64,000 nucleotides of DNA from QHWT01 sp963755695 (GCA_963755695.1 CAVWLB010000001.1:682001-746000), one strand, 5' to 3'. Counted from the stretch's first letter, positions 10,013-19,136 are shown. Notes: generated by a model from the letters alone, not told the origin. Numbers and translations: made by a program.

Positions 10013-10957
10013 ATGCCCCGCTTGGACTATGATCCTCAGTTCATGGCGTTCGAAGGCGTCTATTCCGTTCTCCCAACTCCATTTACCGATTCCGGCGATC
10101 TCGACGAGGCCAGCCTCGGAAAGGTCGTCGATCTCTTCATCAATAAAGGCGTCAACGGGCTGACGGCGCTTGGTGTGACCGGCGAGGTCGCACGGCTCGA
10201 GGATCGCGAGCGGTCACGCGTGCTCGAGGTGGCCGTGAAGCAGGCGGCAGGGCGCGTGCCGATCGTCGCCGGCACCACGGCGGAGGGCACGCGCACCTGC
10301 ATTTCATACAGCCGTCAGGCACAAGAAATTGGCGCCTCGGCCGTGATGGTGAGTCCGCCGCGCATGCCGAAACTCAACTCCGATGCGGTGGTGCGGCACT
10401 ACAAGGCGCTCGCGGATGCAATCGATATCCCGATCGTCGTGCAGGACTATCCGCCGATTTCCGGATTCGCGATGGAGCCAACGCTCCTCGCGCGCATCGC
10501 GAAAGAAATTCCCACGGCACGCACGATCAAGCTGGAAGATCCGCCGACGCCATTCAAGACGGCGCGCATTCTCGAACAGACGGGCAGCACGACGGTTCAG
10601 ATCTTCGGGGGTCTCGGGGGAGTGTTCCTGCTCGAGGAGCTGATCTCCGGTGCGACCGGAGCAATGACCGGATTTGCCTTTCCGGAAATTCTGGTGCGCA
10701 TCGTCGCGTCGTTCCGGAGCGGCCGAATCGACGAGGCGGCGGATCTCTTCTATCGGACAGTGCCGTTGATGCGGTTCGAGTTCCAGGAAGGCATCGGCAT
10801 GGCGATTCGAAAGGGCGTGCTCCACCGGCGTGGCGCGCTGGCGAGTCCGGAGACGCGTCCGCCAGCCGGCAACATGGACGCCGCGACGAAGCAGGCGCTC
10901 GACCGCGTCCTGGCATGGGTGACGACGCAGAAAGGCTTGGAATGGATCTCGATCTGA
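10013..10957 (+). CDS. DapA-family (dihydrodipicolinate synthase/N-acetylneuraminate lyase) aldolase
   Basis: TIM-barrel Schiff-base aldolase of about 314 residues. The N-terminus FEGVYSVLPTPFTDSGDLD, the substrate loop GVTGEVARLEDRER, VVQDYPP (Tyr region) and the lysine in TIKLEDPP mark the family. The specific reaction cannot be read from sequence: the GVTGE replaces the GTTGE of true DapA, so a catabolic or keto-acid lyase role is more likely than lysine synthesis. The start is uncertain; ATG at 10013 and ATG at 10043 are both possible and neither has a good ribosome site. Its end overlaps the SDR gene by 16 bases, so the two form an operon. Confidence 0.8.
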   Translation: MPRLDYDPQFMAFEGVYSVLPTPFTDSGDLDEASLGKVVDLFINKGVNGLTALGVTGEVARLEDRERSRVLEVAVKQAAGRVPIVAGTTAEGTRTCISYSRQAQEIGASAVMVSPPRMPKLNSDAVVRHYKALADAIDIPIVVQDYPPISGFAMEPTLLARIAKEIPTARTIKLEDPPTPFKTARILEQTGSTTVQIFGGLGGVFLLEELISGATGAMTGFAFPEILVRIVASFRSGRIDEAADLFYRTVPLMRFEFQEGIGMAIRKGVLHRRGALASPETRPPAGNMDAATKQALDRVLAWVTTQKGLEWISI

Positions 10958-11730
10958 AAGGCAAGATCGCGATGGTGTCCGGGGCGAGCCGCGGGCTCGG
11001 ATTCGCGGTGGCCGAAGCTCTTGCCCGGGAAGGTGCGACCGTATCGATCTCCTCGAGCAATCAGGCGTCGATAGACGAGGCGGCGAAACGCCTCGCCTCG
11101 ACCGGCTCGCAGATCATGAGCGCAGCCGTCGACGTGCGAAACGCCGGCCAGATCGCGTCGTGGACCCAGCAGACCATCGACCGGTTTGGCGGCGTCGATC
11201 TGCTGTTTGCCAACGCCGGCGGTCCGCCCGCAGGCTCGACGCTGTCGTTCGACGATGCGGCCTGGCAGAACTCGATTGATCTGCTCCTGTTCAGCACGAT
11301 CCGCATGATTCGCGGCGTGGTGCCCTCGATGAAGAAGCGCGGCGGCGGCTCGATCCTGGTGACGACCTCCTCGTCGGTGAAAGAGCCGATTCCAAACCTT
11401 GCGCTGTCGACCGTCATTCGCGCCGGCGTGTCCGCGCTCGCCAAGACGCTCTCGCTCGAGCTTGCGGCAGACAAGATCCGCGTGAACCAGATCATTCCAG
11501 GACGGATCGATACCGATCGGGTACGTCACCTCGACGAGATCAACGCGCAAAAGCAGGCGATCACCCTCGAGCAGTCGAAGGCGAAATCGATTGCCGCGAT
11601 CCCGATCGGACGGTACGGCGAGCCGCCCGAATATGGGCGGGTGGCGGCGTTCCTGTTGTCAAATGCCGCCAGCTACGTGACCGGCGCAACCGTACAGGTC
11701 GATGGTGGAGCGATCAAGGGCGTGTTGTAG
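10942..11730 (+). CDS. SDR-family oxidoreductase with altered catalytic tetrad
   Basis: Rossmann-fold short-chain dehydrogenase, 262 residues from MDLDLKGKIAMVSG. The nucleotide motif is SGASRGLGFAVAEALAREGA, the NAG motif is NAGGPPAGS, and the catalytic Ser region is VTTSSSVKEP. The usual YxxxK is not present at the expected place: the sequence there reads NLALSTVIRAGVSALAKTL, as in the FabG-like subgroup that lacks the Tyr. So it may not be a conventional reductase. It overlaps the upstream aldolase gene and is presumably co-translated with it. The C-terminus VTGATVQVDGGAIKG is standard. Confidence 0.85.
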   Translation: MDLDLKGKIAMVSGASRGLGFAVAEALAREGATVSISSSNQASIDEAAKRLASTGSQIMSAAVDVRNAGQIASWTQQTIDRFGGVDLLFANAGGPPAGSTLSFDDAAWQNSIDLLLFSTIRMIRGVVPSMKKRGGGSILVTTSSSVKEPIPNLALSTVIRAGVSALAKTLSLELAADKIRVNQIIPGRIDTDRVRHLDEINAQKQAITLEQSKAKSIAAIPIGRYGEPPEYGRVAAFLLSNAASYVTGATVQVDGGAIKGVL

Positions 11731-11736
11731 CTTTTG

Positions 11737-11930
11737 CCATCGAAGGGATCGAAGCAAGACCGAAGAATCGAAGGAACGTTCAATTGGTTTCTCCGAATCA
11801 ACCATTGAAGCTTGTCGGACTCTTCGACGATCAATCATTGAGCTCCTTCGATGTCTTCGATGATGAATATTGAGGCTCCTTCGATTTCTTCGATAATTCC
11901 TTCGACACTTCGATTGATTGTCAAGACACC
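11737..11930. repeat. Inverted array of TCGAAG-type repeats
   Basis: Left arm: ATCGAAGG-like units (11737-11780). Centre: TTCAATTGGTTTCTCC and flanks. Right arm: CTTCGATG/CCTTCGAT units to about 11915. A third unit family with the same inverted layout, filling the spacer between two co-directional genes. Confidence 0.75.
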
Positions 11931-11936
11931 AATCAC

Positions 11937-12872
11937 ATGTCACTGATGCGGAAAGTGCTGCTCGCCGGATCGACTTCGCCGTGGCTGCGCGAGCAGGCGA
12001 CCCGGCGCGCATTCATACGCAAGTCGGTGTCGCGGTTCATGCCGGGTGAGAAGATCGAGGATGCGCTGGCGGCGGCGGCGGGGTTGAAACCGGAACGCAT
12101 CACCACGATTCTGACCAGGCTCGGCGAAAACCTGACCCACCTCGACGAGGCGGAAGAGGTCACCGAGCACTACCTGGACGTGCTCGACCGCGTGCAACGC
12201 GCAGGACTCGACGCGCAGATCTCGGTCAAGCCGACGCAGCTCGGGCTCGACATGGATGCGGATGTGTGTCAGCGCAATCTCGAGCGGATCCTCGTGAAGG
12301 CGGATCACGTGAACAACACGCCGGTCTGGATCGACATGGAAAGCTCTCCTTACGTCGATCCGACGCTGAAGTTGTTTCGCGCCAGCCGCGAGCGGCATCG
12401 CGCCCTCGGCATCGCGCTGCAGGCATATCTCTACCGCACGGCCAAGGATCTCGAGGACTTGATTCCGCTCGGACCCGCCGTCCGCATCGTCAAAGGAGCG
12501 TATCTCGAGCCCGCGACGGTCGCGTATCCGAACAAAGCGGACGTCGACGAGAACTTCTACAAGCTCTGCACGCGCCTGATGGCGGATGATGCGCAGAAGA
12601 ACGGTTCGCTCCTGCACATTGCCACGCACGATGTCGCATTGGCCGATCGTCTCGCGCGCTTCATCGACGAGCACAAAGTGCCGGCGTCGGCGCACGAATT
12701 CGCGATGCTCTATGGCATTGGCGTCAATCAGCAGCGACGGCTCGCGGCGAGCGGCCGGAAGATTCGGGTGCTCATCAGCTACGGTGAATACTGGTTCCCG
12801 TGGTACATGCGCCGGCTCGCAGAGCGGCCGGCGAACGTGACGTTCGTGCTGAAAAACATGTTCGGCGGATAG
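11937..12872 (+). CDS. Proline dehydrogenase
   Basis: Monofunctional FAD-dependent PRODH, 311 residues, oxidising L-proline to delta-1-pyrroline-5-carboxylate at the membrane. Diagnostic stretches are ISVKPTQLGLDMD, RIVKGAYLEPATVAYPNK, LHIATHDVALADR, ASAHEFAMLYGIG and the C-terminal substrate-binding helix SYGEYWFPWYMRRLAERPANV. No P5C dehydrogenase domain or neighbour is present. The start at 11937 follows directly on the repeat array; no clear Shine-Dalgarno sequence is seen. The gene ends 14 bases before the next one, so the oxidoreductase downstream may be co-transcribed. Confidence 0.9.
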   Translation: MSLMRKVLLAGSTSPWLREQATRRAFIRKSVSRFMPGEKIEDALAAAAGLKPERITTILTRLGENLTHLDEAEEVTEHYLDVLDRVQRAGLDAQISVKPTQLGLDMDADVCQRNLERILVKADHVNNTPVWIDMESSPYVDPTLKLFRASRERHRALGIALQAYLYRTAKDLEDLIPLGPAVRIVKGAYLEPATVAYPNKADVDENFYKLCTRLMADDAQKNGSLLHIATHDVALADRLARFIDEHKVPASAHEFAMLYGIGVNQQRRLAASGRKIRVLISYGEYWFPWYMRRLAERPANVTFVLKNMFGG

Positions 12873-12886
12873 CCCTGGAGGAGCGA

Positions 12887-14221
12887 ATGGAACGTCGCGA
12901 GTTTCTCAAGAAGACCGCAGCTGCGTTTGCCGCGTCCAGTCTTCCGCACTCCTTTTATCAAGGGACGCCGGCCAGGAAGCGAGTTGGTCTGATCGGCACC
13001 GGCTGGTACGGCAAGACCGATCTGCTTCGGATGATTCAGGTGGCGCCGGTCGAGGTCGTTTCGCTGTGCGACGTCGACAAGAACATGCTGGCCGACGCGG
13101 CGGCGCTGGTCGCCACCCGCCAGCAGTCGAAGAAGACCCCGCAGACCTACAGCGACTACCGGCAGATGCTCAACGCGCGCGACCTCGACATCGTCCTGAT
13201 CGTGACGCCCGATCACTGGCACGCGTTGCCGATGATCGAAGCGTGCCGATTGGGCCTGGATGTGTGGGTGCAAAAGCCGGTCAGCGTCGATGTCGCGGAA
13301 GGGCAGGCGATGCTGGCGGCGGCACGGAAATACAATCGCGTCGTGCAGGTCGGCATGCAGCGCCGCAGCACGCCGCACCTGGTCACCGCGCGCAACCGGG
13401 TGATTCGCGAAGGACGGCTGGGAAAGATCGGTCTCGTCGAGGTCTACTGCTACTACCACATGAGAGCGCGCGAGAACCCACCGGACACGACGCCGCCCGA
13501 CTATCTCGATTACGAGATGTGGACCGGTCCCGCACCGATGCGTCCGTACAACAAGCTCGTTCATCCGCGCAGCTGGCGCGCGTTCATGGAGTACGGCAAC
13601 GGGATCATGGGCGACATGTGCGTACACATGCTCGACATGGTGCGCTGGATGCTCGACCTCGGCATGCCGACGCGGATCAGCTCGTCCGGCGGCATCCTGG
13701 TCGACAAGGCCAGTAAAGCCAATATCACCGACACCCAGACCGCCACGTTCGACTTCGATGACCTGAAGGTCGTGTGGACCCACCGATCGTACGGTGACGC
13801 GCCGGATCCGAAGTATCCATGGGGCGCGACGTTTTATGGCGAGAAAGGAACGCTCAAGGCCAGCGTGATGGGCTACGACTTCAATGTCGAAGGCAAACCG
13901 CAGCCGGAGATCCACGAAGACGTGGTCTACGAACTCGACCAGTATCCTGAGGACCGCACGGAAAAGGATCTGGAACGCCACGTTGCCCCCGCGATCCGCG
14001 CCCACATGAAGAACTTTCTCGAGTGCGTCGACACACGACAGCGTCCAATCGCCGATATCGAACAAGGCTATATGTCCACGACGGCCTGCATCCTTGCCAA
14101 CCTGTCGATGCGTCTTGGCCGGTCGCTGGACTGGGACCACCAGAAGGGGATGGTGGTCGGCGACGATGAAGCCAACCAGCTGCTGCGCCGGCCCTACCGG
14201 GCACCCTGGCAGCATCCCTAA
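12887..14221 (+). CDS. Gfo/Idh/MocA-family oxidoreductase, exported
   Basis: 444-residue NAD(P)-dependent sugar or inositol-type dehydrogenase. It starts MERREFLKKTAAAFAASSLP, a twin-arginine-like leader (RREFLKK), so it probably acts in the periplasm with bound cofactor. The Rossmann motif is VGLIGTGWYGKTDL, and the family EKP-like motif is VWVQKPVSVDVAEG. The C-terminal alpha/beta domain holds GNGIMGDMCVHMLDMVRWMLD. Ribosome site GGAGGAG lies 5-11 bases before the ATG. Substrate unknown; such secreted forms are numerous in Acidobacteria and Planctomycetes. Confidence 0.88.
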   Translation: MERREFLKKTAAAFAASSLPHSFYQGTPARKRVGLIGTGWYGKTDLLRMIQVAPVEVVSLCDVDKNMLADAAALVATRQQSKKTPQTYSDYRQMLNARDLDIVLIVTPDHWHALPMIEACRLGLDVWVQKPVSVDVAEGQAMLAAARKYNRVVQVGMQRRSTPHLVTARNRVIREGRLGKIGLVEVYCYYHMRARENPPDTTPPDYLDYEMWTGPAPMRPYNKLVHPRSWRAFMEYGNGIMGDMCVHMLDMVRWMLDLGMPTRISSSGGILVDKASKANITDTQTATFDFDDLKVVWTHRSYGDAPDPKYPWGATFYGEKGTLKASVMGYDFNVEGKPQPEIHEDVVYELDQYPEDRTEKDLERHVAPAIRAHMKNFLECVDTRQRPIADIEQGYMSTTACILANLSMRLGRSLDWDHQKGMVVGDDEANQLLRRPYRAPWQHP

Positions 14222-14279
14222 GAGCACGTAACAAAACCTCCGAAAGCTGATCCTCGCCGGCGAAGTAACGTGAACGGGT

Positions 14280-15092
14280 ATGGCTGCGGCGCTGCTTCCC
14301 GATCCATTGTGGGATCTAGTCGAACCGTTCTTGCCCACAACACCACGTCGGCCGAAGGGCGGACGGCCGCGCATTTCGGATCGCGCGTGTCTGACCGGCA
14401 TTTTGTTCGTCCTCCGCAGCGGCATCCCTTGGCAGATGCTCCCGCAGGAACTCGAGTGCGGTTCGGGGATGACGTGTTGGCGCCGCCTGCGCGATTGGCA
14501 ACGAGCGGGCGTGTGGGATCTCATTCACTTCGCGCTGCTGGATTGGCTCGCTCGAAAGGATCAGATTGATTGGTCGCGAGCGGTCGTGGACAGCTGTTCC
14601 ATCCGCGCGGTGCATGGTGGTGACCATACTGGTCCGAATCCCACCGATCGGGCGAAGCGCGGGAGCAAGCGCCATCTGATTTGCGACGGGCGAGGCGTGC
14701 CGCTCGCCGTGCGTCTGACCGGCGCGAATCGGAACGACTCGCAAGAGGCCCTGGCGTTGGTCGATGCGATTCCTCCGCTGCACGGCGAACGGGGCCGACC
14801 GCGGCAGCGGCCAGACTGCGTGCTCGGGGATCGCGGCTACGACGCTGCGGCGATTCGTCGTGGGCTGCGGGCGCGCCATATCGTCCCGTGGATCGCTATG
14901 CGTCGTACTGCGCACGGGAGTGGGTTAGGTCGCTGGCGGTGGGTCGTGGAGCGGACGTTTGCGTGGCTCAATCAGTTCCGACGCTTGCGCGTCCGTTACG
15001 ACAAGCGGGCCGACATCCACGAGGCGTTCCTCTCGCTCGGGTGCGCCCTGATTTGCTGGCAATCGCTGGGCAAGACATGGAGAACCGCCTGA
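14280..15092 (+). mobile_element. IS5-family transposase (insertion sequence core)
   Basis: A single 270-residue DDE transposase. The N-terminal DUF4096-type domain reads LWDLVEPFLP, GGRPRISDR and GIPWQMLPQELECGSGMTCWRRL. The catalytic core follows: first D in VVDSCSIRA, second D in CVLGDRGYDAAAIRRGL, and the E in RWVVERTFAWLNQFRRLRVRYDKR. This is the IS427/IS1031 type of IS5. The reading frame is intact, so it may be active. I could not find matching terminal inverted repeats: the left flank (about 14225-14245, CACGTAACAAAACCTCCG) has no complement within the 135 bases to the right of the stop. The right end is therefore undefined. It abuts the last attC-like site of the cassette array. Confidence 0.85.
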
Positions 15093-15227
15093 GGCCGATG
15101 CCATCCTTCTCGGGCGTCCATCGACGAGGTCGATGTGTTTCCGCAGAAATCAAGTCATGCGGCCTGCTTGGGGGCGGTTCGCGGTGGCAGGCGCTGGACA
15201 TCGGTAAACGCAACGGCGTTTATCGTG

Positions 15228-15283
15228 ACCTAACGGCCGCTGTTCACCTGCGGGTCGCGCAGCAGATGCAACAGCGGTTATGC
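15228..15283 (-). repeat. attC-like recombination site E (56 bp)
   Basis: Read on the minus strand it starts with GCATAAC and ends with the core GTTAGGT. Between them CGCTGTT-CA-TCTGC on one side pairs with its complement on the other, leaving one G unpaired, the extrahelical base expected of attC sites. It lies 8 bases beyond the amidohydrolase stop, exactly where a cassette attC should be. Confidence 0.8.
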
Positions 15284-15291
15284 CGCGCCTT

Positions 15292-16818
15292 TTACTCCTT
15301 CTCTCGCTTCTCAACCTTGTGATTCAACGCCTCGACCTCGGCCAGCAGCCGGTCGAGGTCGGCGCGCCGGTAGAGCTGGCCATCGGCGACGACCGCACCG
15401 ATCTTCTGCGTGTTGCGGATGTTTTCGAGGGGGTTGGCGTCGAGGAGCACGAGATCGGCGAGCTTGCCCGGCTCGATCCTCCCCAGCGAGTCCGCCAGGC
15501 CAAGCACGCGCGCAGGATTGAGCGTGGCCGCCTGCAAAGCCTCGAGTGGAGTCAGACCGGCTTCGACCAGCCTGACCAGCTCCTCATGCAAGCTGAGGCC
15601 CGGGACTCCCATCGGGATGTCGACGTCTGTCGCCGCCAGCAGCACGACTCCGGCCTTATTCGCGAGACGAACATTCTCCAGTTCGAGAGGGGGGATCGGC
15701 CGAAGGATCGATTGGAGCTCCCGAGCCGTTTCCGAGTCGAGCAAGTGCGCCCAGTTGCGACGGACCGCCTCGGGGACGAGTCGCAAGCGGGCGGTGTCCG
15801 AAAGGATCTGGTCCGCGTGCACGATGTGGTGATAGACGAGCAGATCGGCAGCGACCGCCACACCGTTGTGCCGGTACGCCTCGAAGGCCGACGCGCAGGC
15901 GGCCGGATCCCGGCTGTCGTAGAGCGCACGATAGTGTTGGATCTGCATCAGCAGGAGCTTCTCGCTCCCCGGCGGCCCGTGGTAGTTGGCGAGGACACCC
16001 GCGAAACGTTCCCGTTCGTCGTCGGCCTCGGTGGAGCAACCCGCCGCGAGGGCCTCCGGATGCTCGAGCGTGCGCTGACCGGCGGCGGCGGCCTCTTCGG
16101 GAGTGACGCGGAAGGGGACGTGACCGTCCACGGGGATCTTTCTGCGCCTGGCCTCGTCGATGATCGCGAAGTAGGCCTCCCTGGAGACGTTCTCGTAGAC
16201 CTTGATGAGATCGGCGCCATTCGAGGCCAGCTGTTCCACGACCGCCCGAGCCTCCGCCGCGGTGCGCACGACGACCTTCTTGCTGATCCCCAGGGGAGGA
16301 TCGCCATCGACCGCAGGGCCGGCGCTGAGGAATCGGGGTGGGCCGCGACGACTTCCCTCCGCCAACTGGCGCTTGATCGTGTTTGTCAGCTCGAGCGTCA
16401 CGTCGGCGGTGCCGTCGTTCATATTGCGAACGCCGGTGACGCCGTAAGCGAGGAACAGAGGAAAGTGCCAGTCCTGGGCCGCGATCGACCGGTTGGCTGT
16501 GTCAACCCCCACGGGATTCACCGAGTGGACGTGCATATCCCACAGGCCGGGGATGACGTAGCGGCCTGCAGCGTCAACCAACTCCGCATCGCGGGGTATC
16601 CGGACTTGGTCGGCCGGGCCCACGGCCGTGATGCGATTGCCCGCTACAAGAACGGTCTGTTTGTCACGGAGGGATCCATCCATCACATCGACGACGGTGA
16701 CAGCTCGGATGGCCACGGCCGGGGCCCGCGTCCGCGCGTCGGGGATGGCCACCGTTGGCGCCCGCGGCGCGCATTCGATGAGCAGCAGGCAGGCAATACC
16801 CAACAGGACCTTCATCAC
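15292..16818 (-). CDS. Secreted amidohydrolase in a gene cassette
   Basis: 508-residue metal-dependent amidohydrolase of the imidazolonepropionase/prolidase-like group. It has a signal peptide (MMKVLLGIACLLLIECAPRAP). The first metal site is GLWDMHVHS, the bridging Lys is probably LIKVYE, the His ligands are in VDGHVPF and TLEHPEA, and the Asp is in LAATDVDIPMG. The C-terminal beta-sandwich ends GRIEPGKLADLVLLDANPLENI. AAGTAAGG precedes the start. An attC-like site follows 8 bases after the stop and another site's core lies upstream at 16993, so the gene with its leader forms a roughly 1.76-kb cassette, large for the type. Substrate unknown; secreted members often cleave dipeptides or lactams. 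Confidence 0.85.
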   Translation of the reverse strand: MMKVLLGIACLLLIECAPRAPTVAIPDARTRAPAVAIRAVTVVDVMDGSLRDKQTVLVAGNRITAVGPADQVRIPRDAELVDAAGRYVIPGLWDMHVHSVNPVGVDTANRSIAAQDWHFPLFLAYGVTGVRNMNDGTADVTLELTNTIKRQLAEGSRRGPPRFLSAGPAVDGDPPLGISKKVVVRTAAEARAVVEQLASNGADLIKVYENVSREAYFAIIDEARRRKIPVDGHVPFRVTPEEAAAAGQRTLEHPEALAAGCSTEADDERERFAGVLANYHGPPGSEKLLLMQIQHYRALYDSRDPAACASAFEAYRHNGVAVAADLLVYHHIVHADQILSDTARLRLVPEAVRRNWAHLLDSETARELQSILRPIPPLELENVRLANKAGVVLLAATDVDIPMGVPGLSLHEELVRLVEAGLTPLEALQAATLNPARVLGLADSLGRIEPGKLADLVLLDANPLENIRNTQKIGAVVADGQLYRRADLDRLLAEVEALNHKVEKREKE

Positions 16819-16992
16819 CTTACTTCCTGAACGTCCTGCCAGAAGGGAAGTCGTTGAGCGGCCATTCGCAGCTTGGCGCCGAGACCGTCGTCATGATAGC
16901 CAGCCTGTCAACGTCGAACAATGCTCCTGTGTAGTCGCGAAGGATGTTTCGACCGGCTCGACCGTGATCGAAAGCACTGGGCCGTTGATCGT

Positions 16993-17082
16993 GACTAACG
17001 ACCGCGCGTGAGCCGCGACGTTGGATGCCGCGGATTCTGCCGCAGCTGCCGCGCAACCGTCGACTCGACGCGCCTGTTAGCG
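16993..17082 (-). repeat. attC-like recombination site D (90 bp)
   Basis: Minus strand CGCTAAC to core GTTAGTC, with an imperfect stem (AGGCGCGT against ACGCGCGG, GAGTCGACG against CGTCGCGGCTC). The TAA stop of the methyltransferase gene overlaps the first conserved heptamer, a common feature of integron cassettes. Confidence 0.7.
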
Positions 17083-17719
17083 GGCCTTCTCGCATGCGTA
17101 GAGCAGCAAGCCATTGAGCGAGAGCACAGTCTGAGGTGACTCGAAGCCCGCGGAGGAGAGTGCCCGCAACTGCTCCTCCTCCGTCATATAAAGCGCGATG
17201 CTCCTGGCGGAATCGTCAAACGGAACATGGTCGCAGATGAGAATCCGTCCGGACTCGGCTGTGACCTGGTAGATCTGACGGTACAGAATTCGGTGCGTGT
17301 CGCTTGTTGCGCAGTTCGTGAACGGCCTGCATCGACACCACGCAGTCGAATGGGCCCCGAACGTGCTCAACCCAGTCCGGCGATTTGAAGCTGGCAAGGA
17401 CAAACCTGGCAGAAGGGAAACGTGCGAGGCGCTCTCGGCTGTTCGAAAGCATGTGCGTCGAGAAATCGAGCAGCGTGTAGCTCGCGAGTCTTGGGCAATG
17501 CTGCAAGACGCACTCCGCCAGGAGCCCGGGCCCTGAGCCAAGCTCCAAGACTCGAGCACTTGGCGGCAAGGCGGCAACATGCCCTGCGATGCAGTCGCGA
17601 ACCTTGGCGCGCCACGGGCGCTTCCGATCGGCGGCTTCAACCCATGCCGCTACTTCGGCAGCACTCTGCCAGTCGTCGCCGTACGGGATATCCCCCTCTT
17701 CGTACGTAGGGTCAATCAT
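17077..17719 (-). CDS. Class I SAM-dependent methyltransferase, cassette gene (one frameshift)
   Basis: Starts MIDPTYEEGDIPYGDDW. Motif I is VLELGSGPGLLAECVL, followed by YTLLDFSTHML (acidic end of beta-2), FDCVVSMQAVHEL (motif IV region) and the C-terminal GRILICDHVP. One inserted base near 17310 moves the frame; corrected length is about 213 residues, normal for this fold. The stop overlaps attC site D, and the core of another site lies 31 bases upstream of the start, so it is a mobile cassette gene. Target unknown. ATG at 17719 is preferred over an in-frame GTG at 17737. Confidence 0.78.
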
Positions 17720-17749
17720 GATCGTGTGTCGCTGCACCGACGGCGTCCG

Positions 17750-17951
17750 GGCTAACGTGGTATGGGTGGAGGGCCAATTACTGGTCCTTCCATGAGGGAC
17801 TCGCCCCCCGCGCCGATCCTGATCAATCCGTCGGCCACGATCTTCCTGGGTGGCCGGGCGGTCGTCAACTCGTTCCAGCGGGCCCGCTTGCGAGCCGCCA
17901 TTGAATCACGACCCGGCGCAGGTGAGATAAGCACCGCATACCGGATTAGCC
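17750..17951 (-). repeat. Long degenerate attC-like site C (202 bp)
   Basis: Minus strand GGCTAAT at one end and core GTTAGCC at the other. The ends are complementary beyond the heptamers (GGCTAA, three bases, GGTATG on both arms). The first heptamer has AAT instead of AAC and the site is longer than usual, so it could instead be an attI-type or decayed site. It lies between the recombinase gene and the methyltransferase cassette. No gene is evident in 17757-18061. Confidence 0.5.
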
Positions 17952-18014
17952 CTCAGGGGCCAATTGAAGGCTCCAGTCAGCGGTCGCCAACGGATAGGTA
18001 CCCGAGCAGTCGCG

Positions 18015-18048
18015 AAGGGGCGGACGATCCTGTCGCCGTCCGCCCCTT
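18015..18048 (-). terminator. Strong hairpin after the recombinase gene
   Basis: A perfect 12-bp stem (AAGGGGCGGACG with CGTCCGCCCCTT) around a 10-base loop, 14 bases beyond the recombinase stop. No T-run follows, so it is either a factor-assisted terminator or a folding element of the cassette. Confidence 0.6.
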
Positions 18049-18061
18049 GGATGGGCCTTGC

Positions 18062-19021
18062 TCACGCTGACGGTTCGGGCTCAAGCCCCATGGTGTCGTT
18101 GACCGCGCACCGGAGCTTCTGCTTGCAGCCAAGGTATCGTTCGGTCGTCTGGATCGAGACATGTCCGAGCAGGAACTGAATCTGATCGAGTTCGCCGCCA
18201 GCGAGGTGGCACAACCGGGCGCAGGTGCGCCGGAGATCGTGCGGGGCCAGCTTCTCGATGCCGGCGTGCCTGGCCGCCGCCTTCACCACGTCCCAGATGA
18301 CTTTCGCCGTCATGCCGTCACCCCACACGCGACCGGCCTTGTTGATCGCGCGAAACGCGCGCCCCTGTGTGAGGCCGGCGGCCGTCGTCCAGGCGTCAAG
18401 GCTGGCCTTCACCCAGAGGGGCATCGGGACGGTCCGGACGTGGCCGCCCTTGCCGAGCAGATCGGCGATGACCCAGTGCTCTTCGCGTTGCTGGATCGAC
18501 TGGAGTTCCAAGGCCAGCACCTCGCCGCGGCGCAGGCCGCACCCGAGCAGCAGCGCCACCATCGCGTGGTCGCGCAGTCCGCGAAGGGTGAGCGGGGCCT
18601 CCGTGCGGAGGAGCCGCCGGCCCTGTTCCGCCGTCAGCCAGTTCCCCAACCGCACGCCGAGGCGCCGCACGCCCTTCACGCGGCGAATGCTGGCCGCCAG
18701 CTCCGGACTGAGGAGACCGGCGTCGGCCGCCTCGTAGGCGACGCGTCGGACGGCCGCGAGCCGCAGGTTGATCGTGGCCGGCGCGTAGTGGCGCTGCTCG
18801 AGGTGGATGCGATAGCGGAGCACGACGGTGCGGTTGAACGCCAGCCGGGGCTCCGAGCAGTACCAGGCGACGAACTCGGTGATCGCGTGGTCGTACGTGC
18901 GCTGGCCACTTGCGGAGGTCAGGCTGTTCAGGACGGCCGCCTTGGCCTGCTCGAGGTCTGGGAGCGCCAAGACACGCTTCGGTGGCTTCTTCGCACGGGA
19001 CTTCAATCGGGATTTGGGCAT
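18062..19021 (-). CDS. Tyrosine recombinase (XerC-like, not IntI)
   Basis: 319-residue site-specific recombinase. The N-terminal SAM-like core-binding domain covers about residues 20-110 (SASGQRTYDHAITEFVAWY). The catalytic domain holds Arg164 in CGLRRGEVLAL, Lys191 in LLGKGGHVRTVPM, His261-Arg264 in HDLRRTCAR, His287 in FLLGHVSIQTTERYLG, and nucleophile Tyr296. All six catalytic positions are filled. The extra helix between patches II and III that defines integron integrases is missing, so it is not IntI. It is oriented with the surrounding cassettes and flanked by attC-like sites B and C, which suggests it travels as a cassette itself. A 12-bp hairpin follows. Confidence 0.88.
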   Translation of the reverse strand: MPKSRLKSRAKKPPKRVLALPDLEQAKAAVLNSLTSASGQRTYDHAITEFVAWYCSEPRLAFNRTVVLRYRIHLEQRHYAPATINLRLAAVRRVAYEAADAGLLSPELAASIRRVKGVRRLGVRLGNWLTAEQGRRLLRTEAPLTLRGLRDHAMVALLLGCGLRRGEVLALELQSIQQREEHWVIADLLGKGGHVRTVPMPLWVKASLDAWTTAAGLTQGRAFRAINKAGRVWGDGMTAKVIWDVVKAAARHAGIEKLAPHDLRRTCARLCHLAGGELDQIQFLLGHVSIQTTERYLGCKQKLRCAVNDTMGLEPEPSA

Positions 19022-19136
19022 GGGCGACGGCCTCCTGTCCGTCGCCCGCCAGCTTCACCGACGTCTCGCCCGCGGCTGGCGCCCAGCTCGGTCCGAAGCG
19101 CCAGACCTCATGACTCATGGGATCGGCGTTTTTCGC

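Noticed and set aside
15093..15227. A further gene or the right end of the IS element
   Set aside because: No open frame with a recognisable product, and no inverted repeat matching the left flank of the transposase gene.
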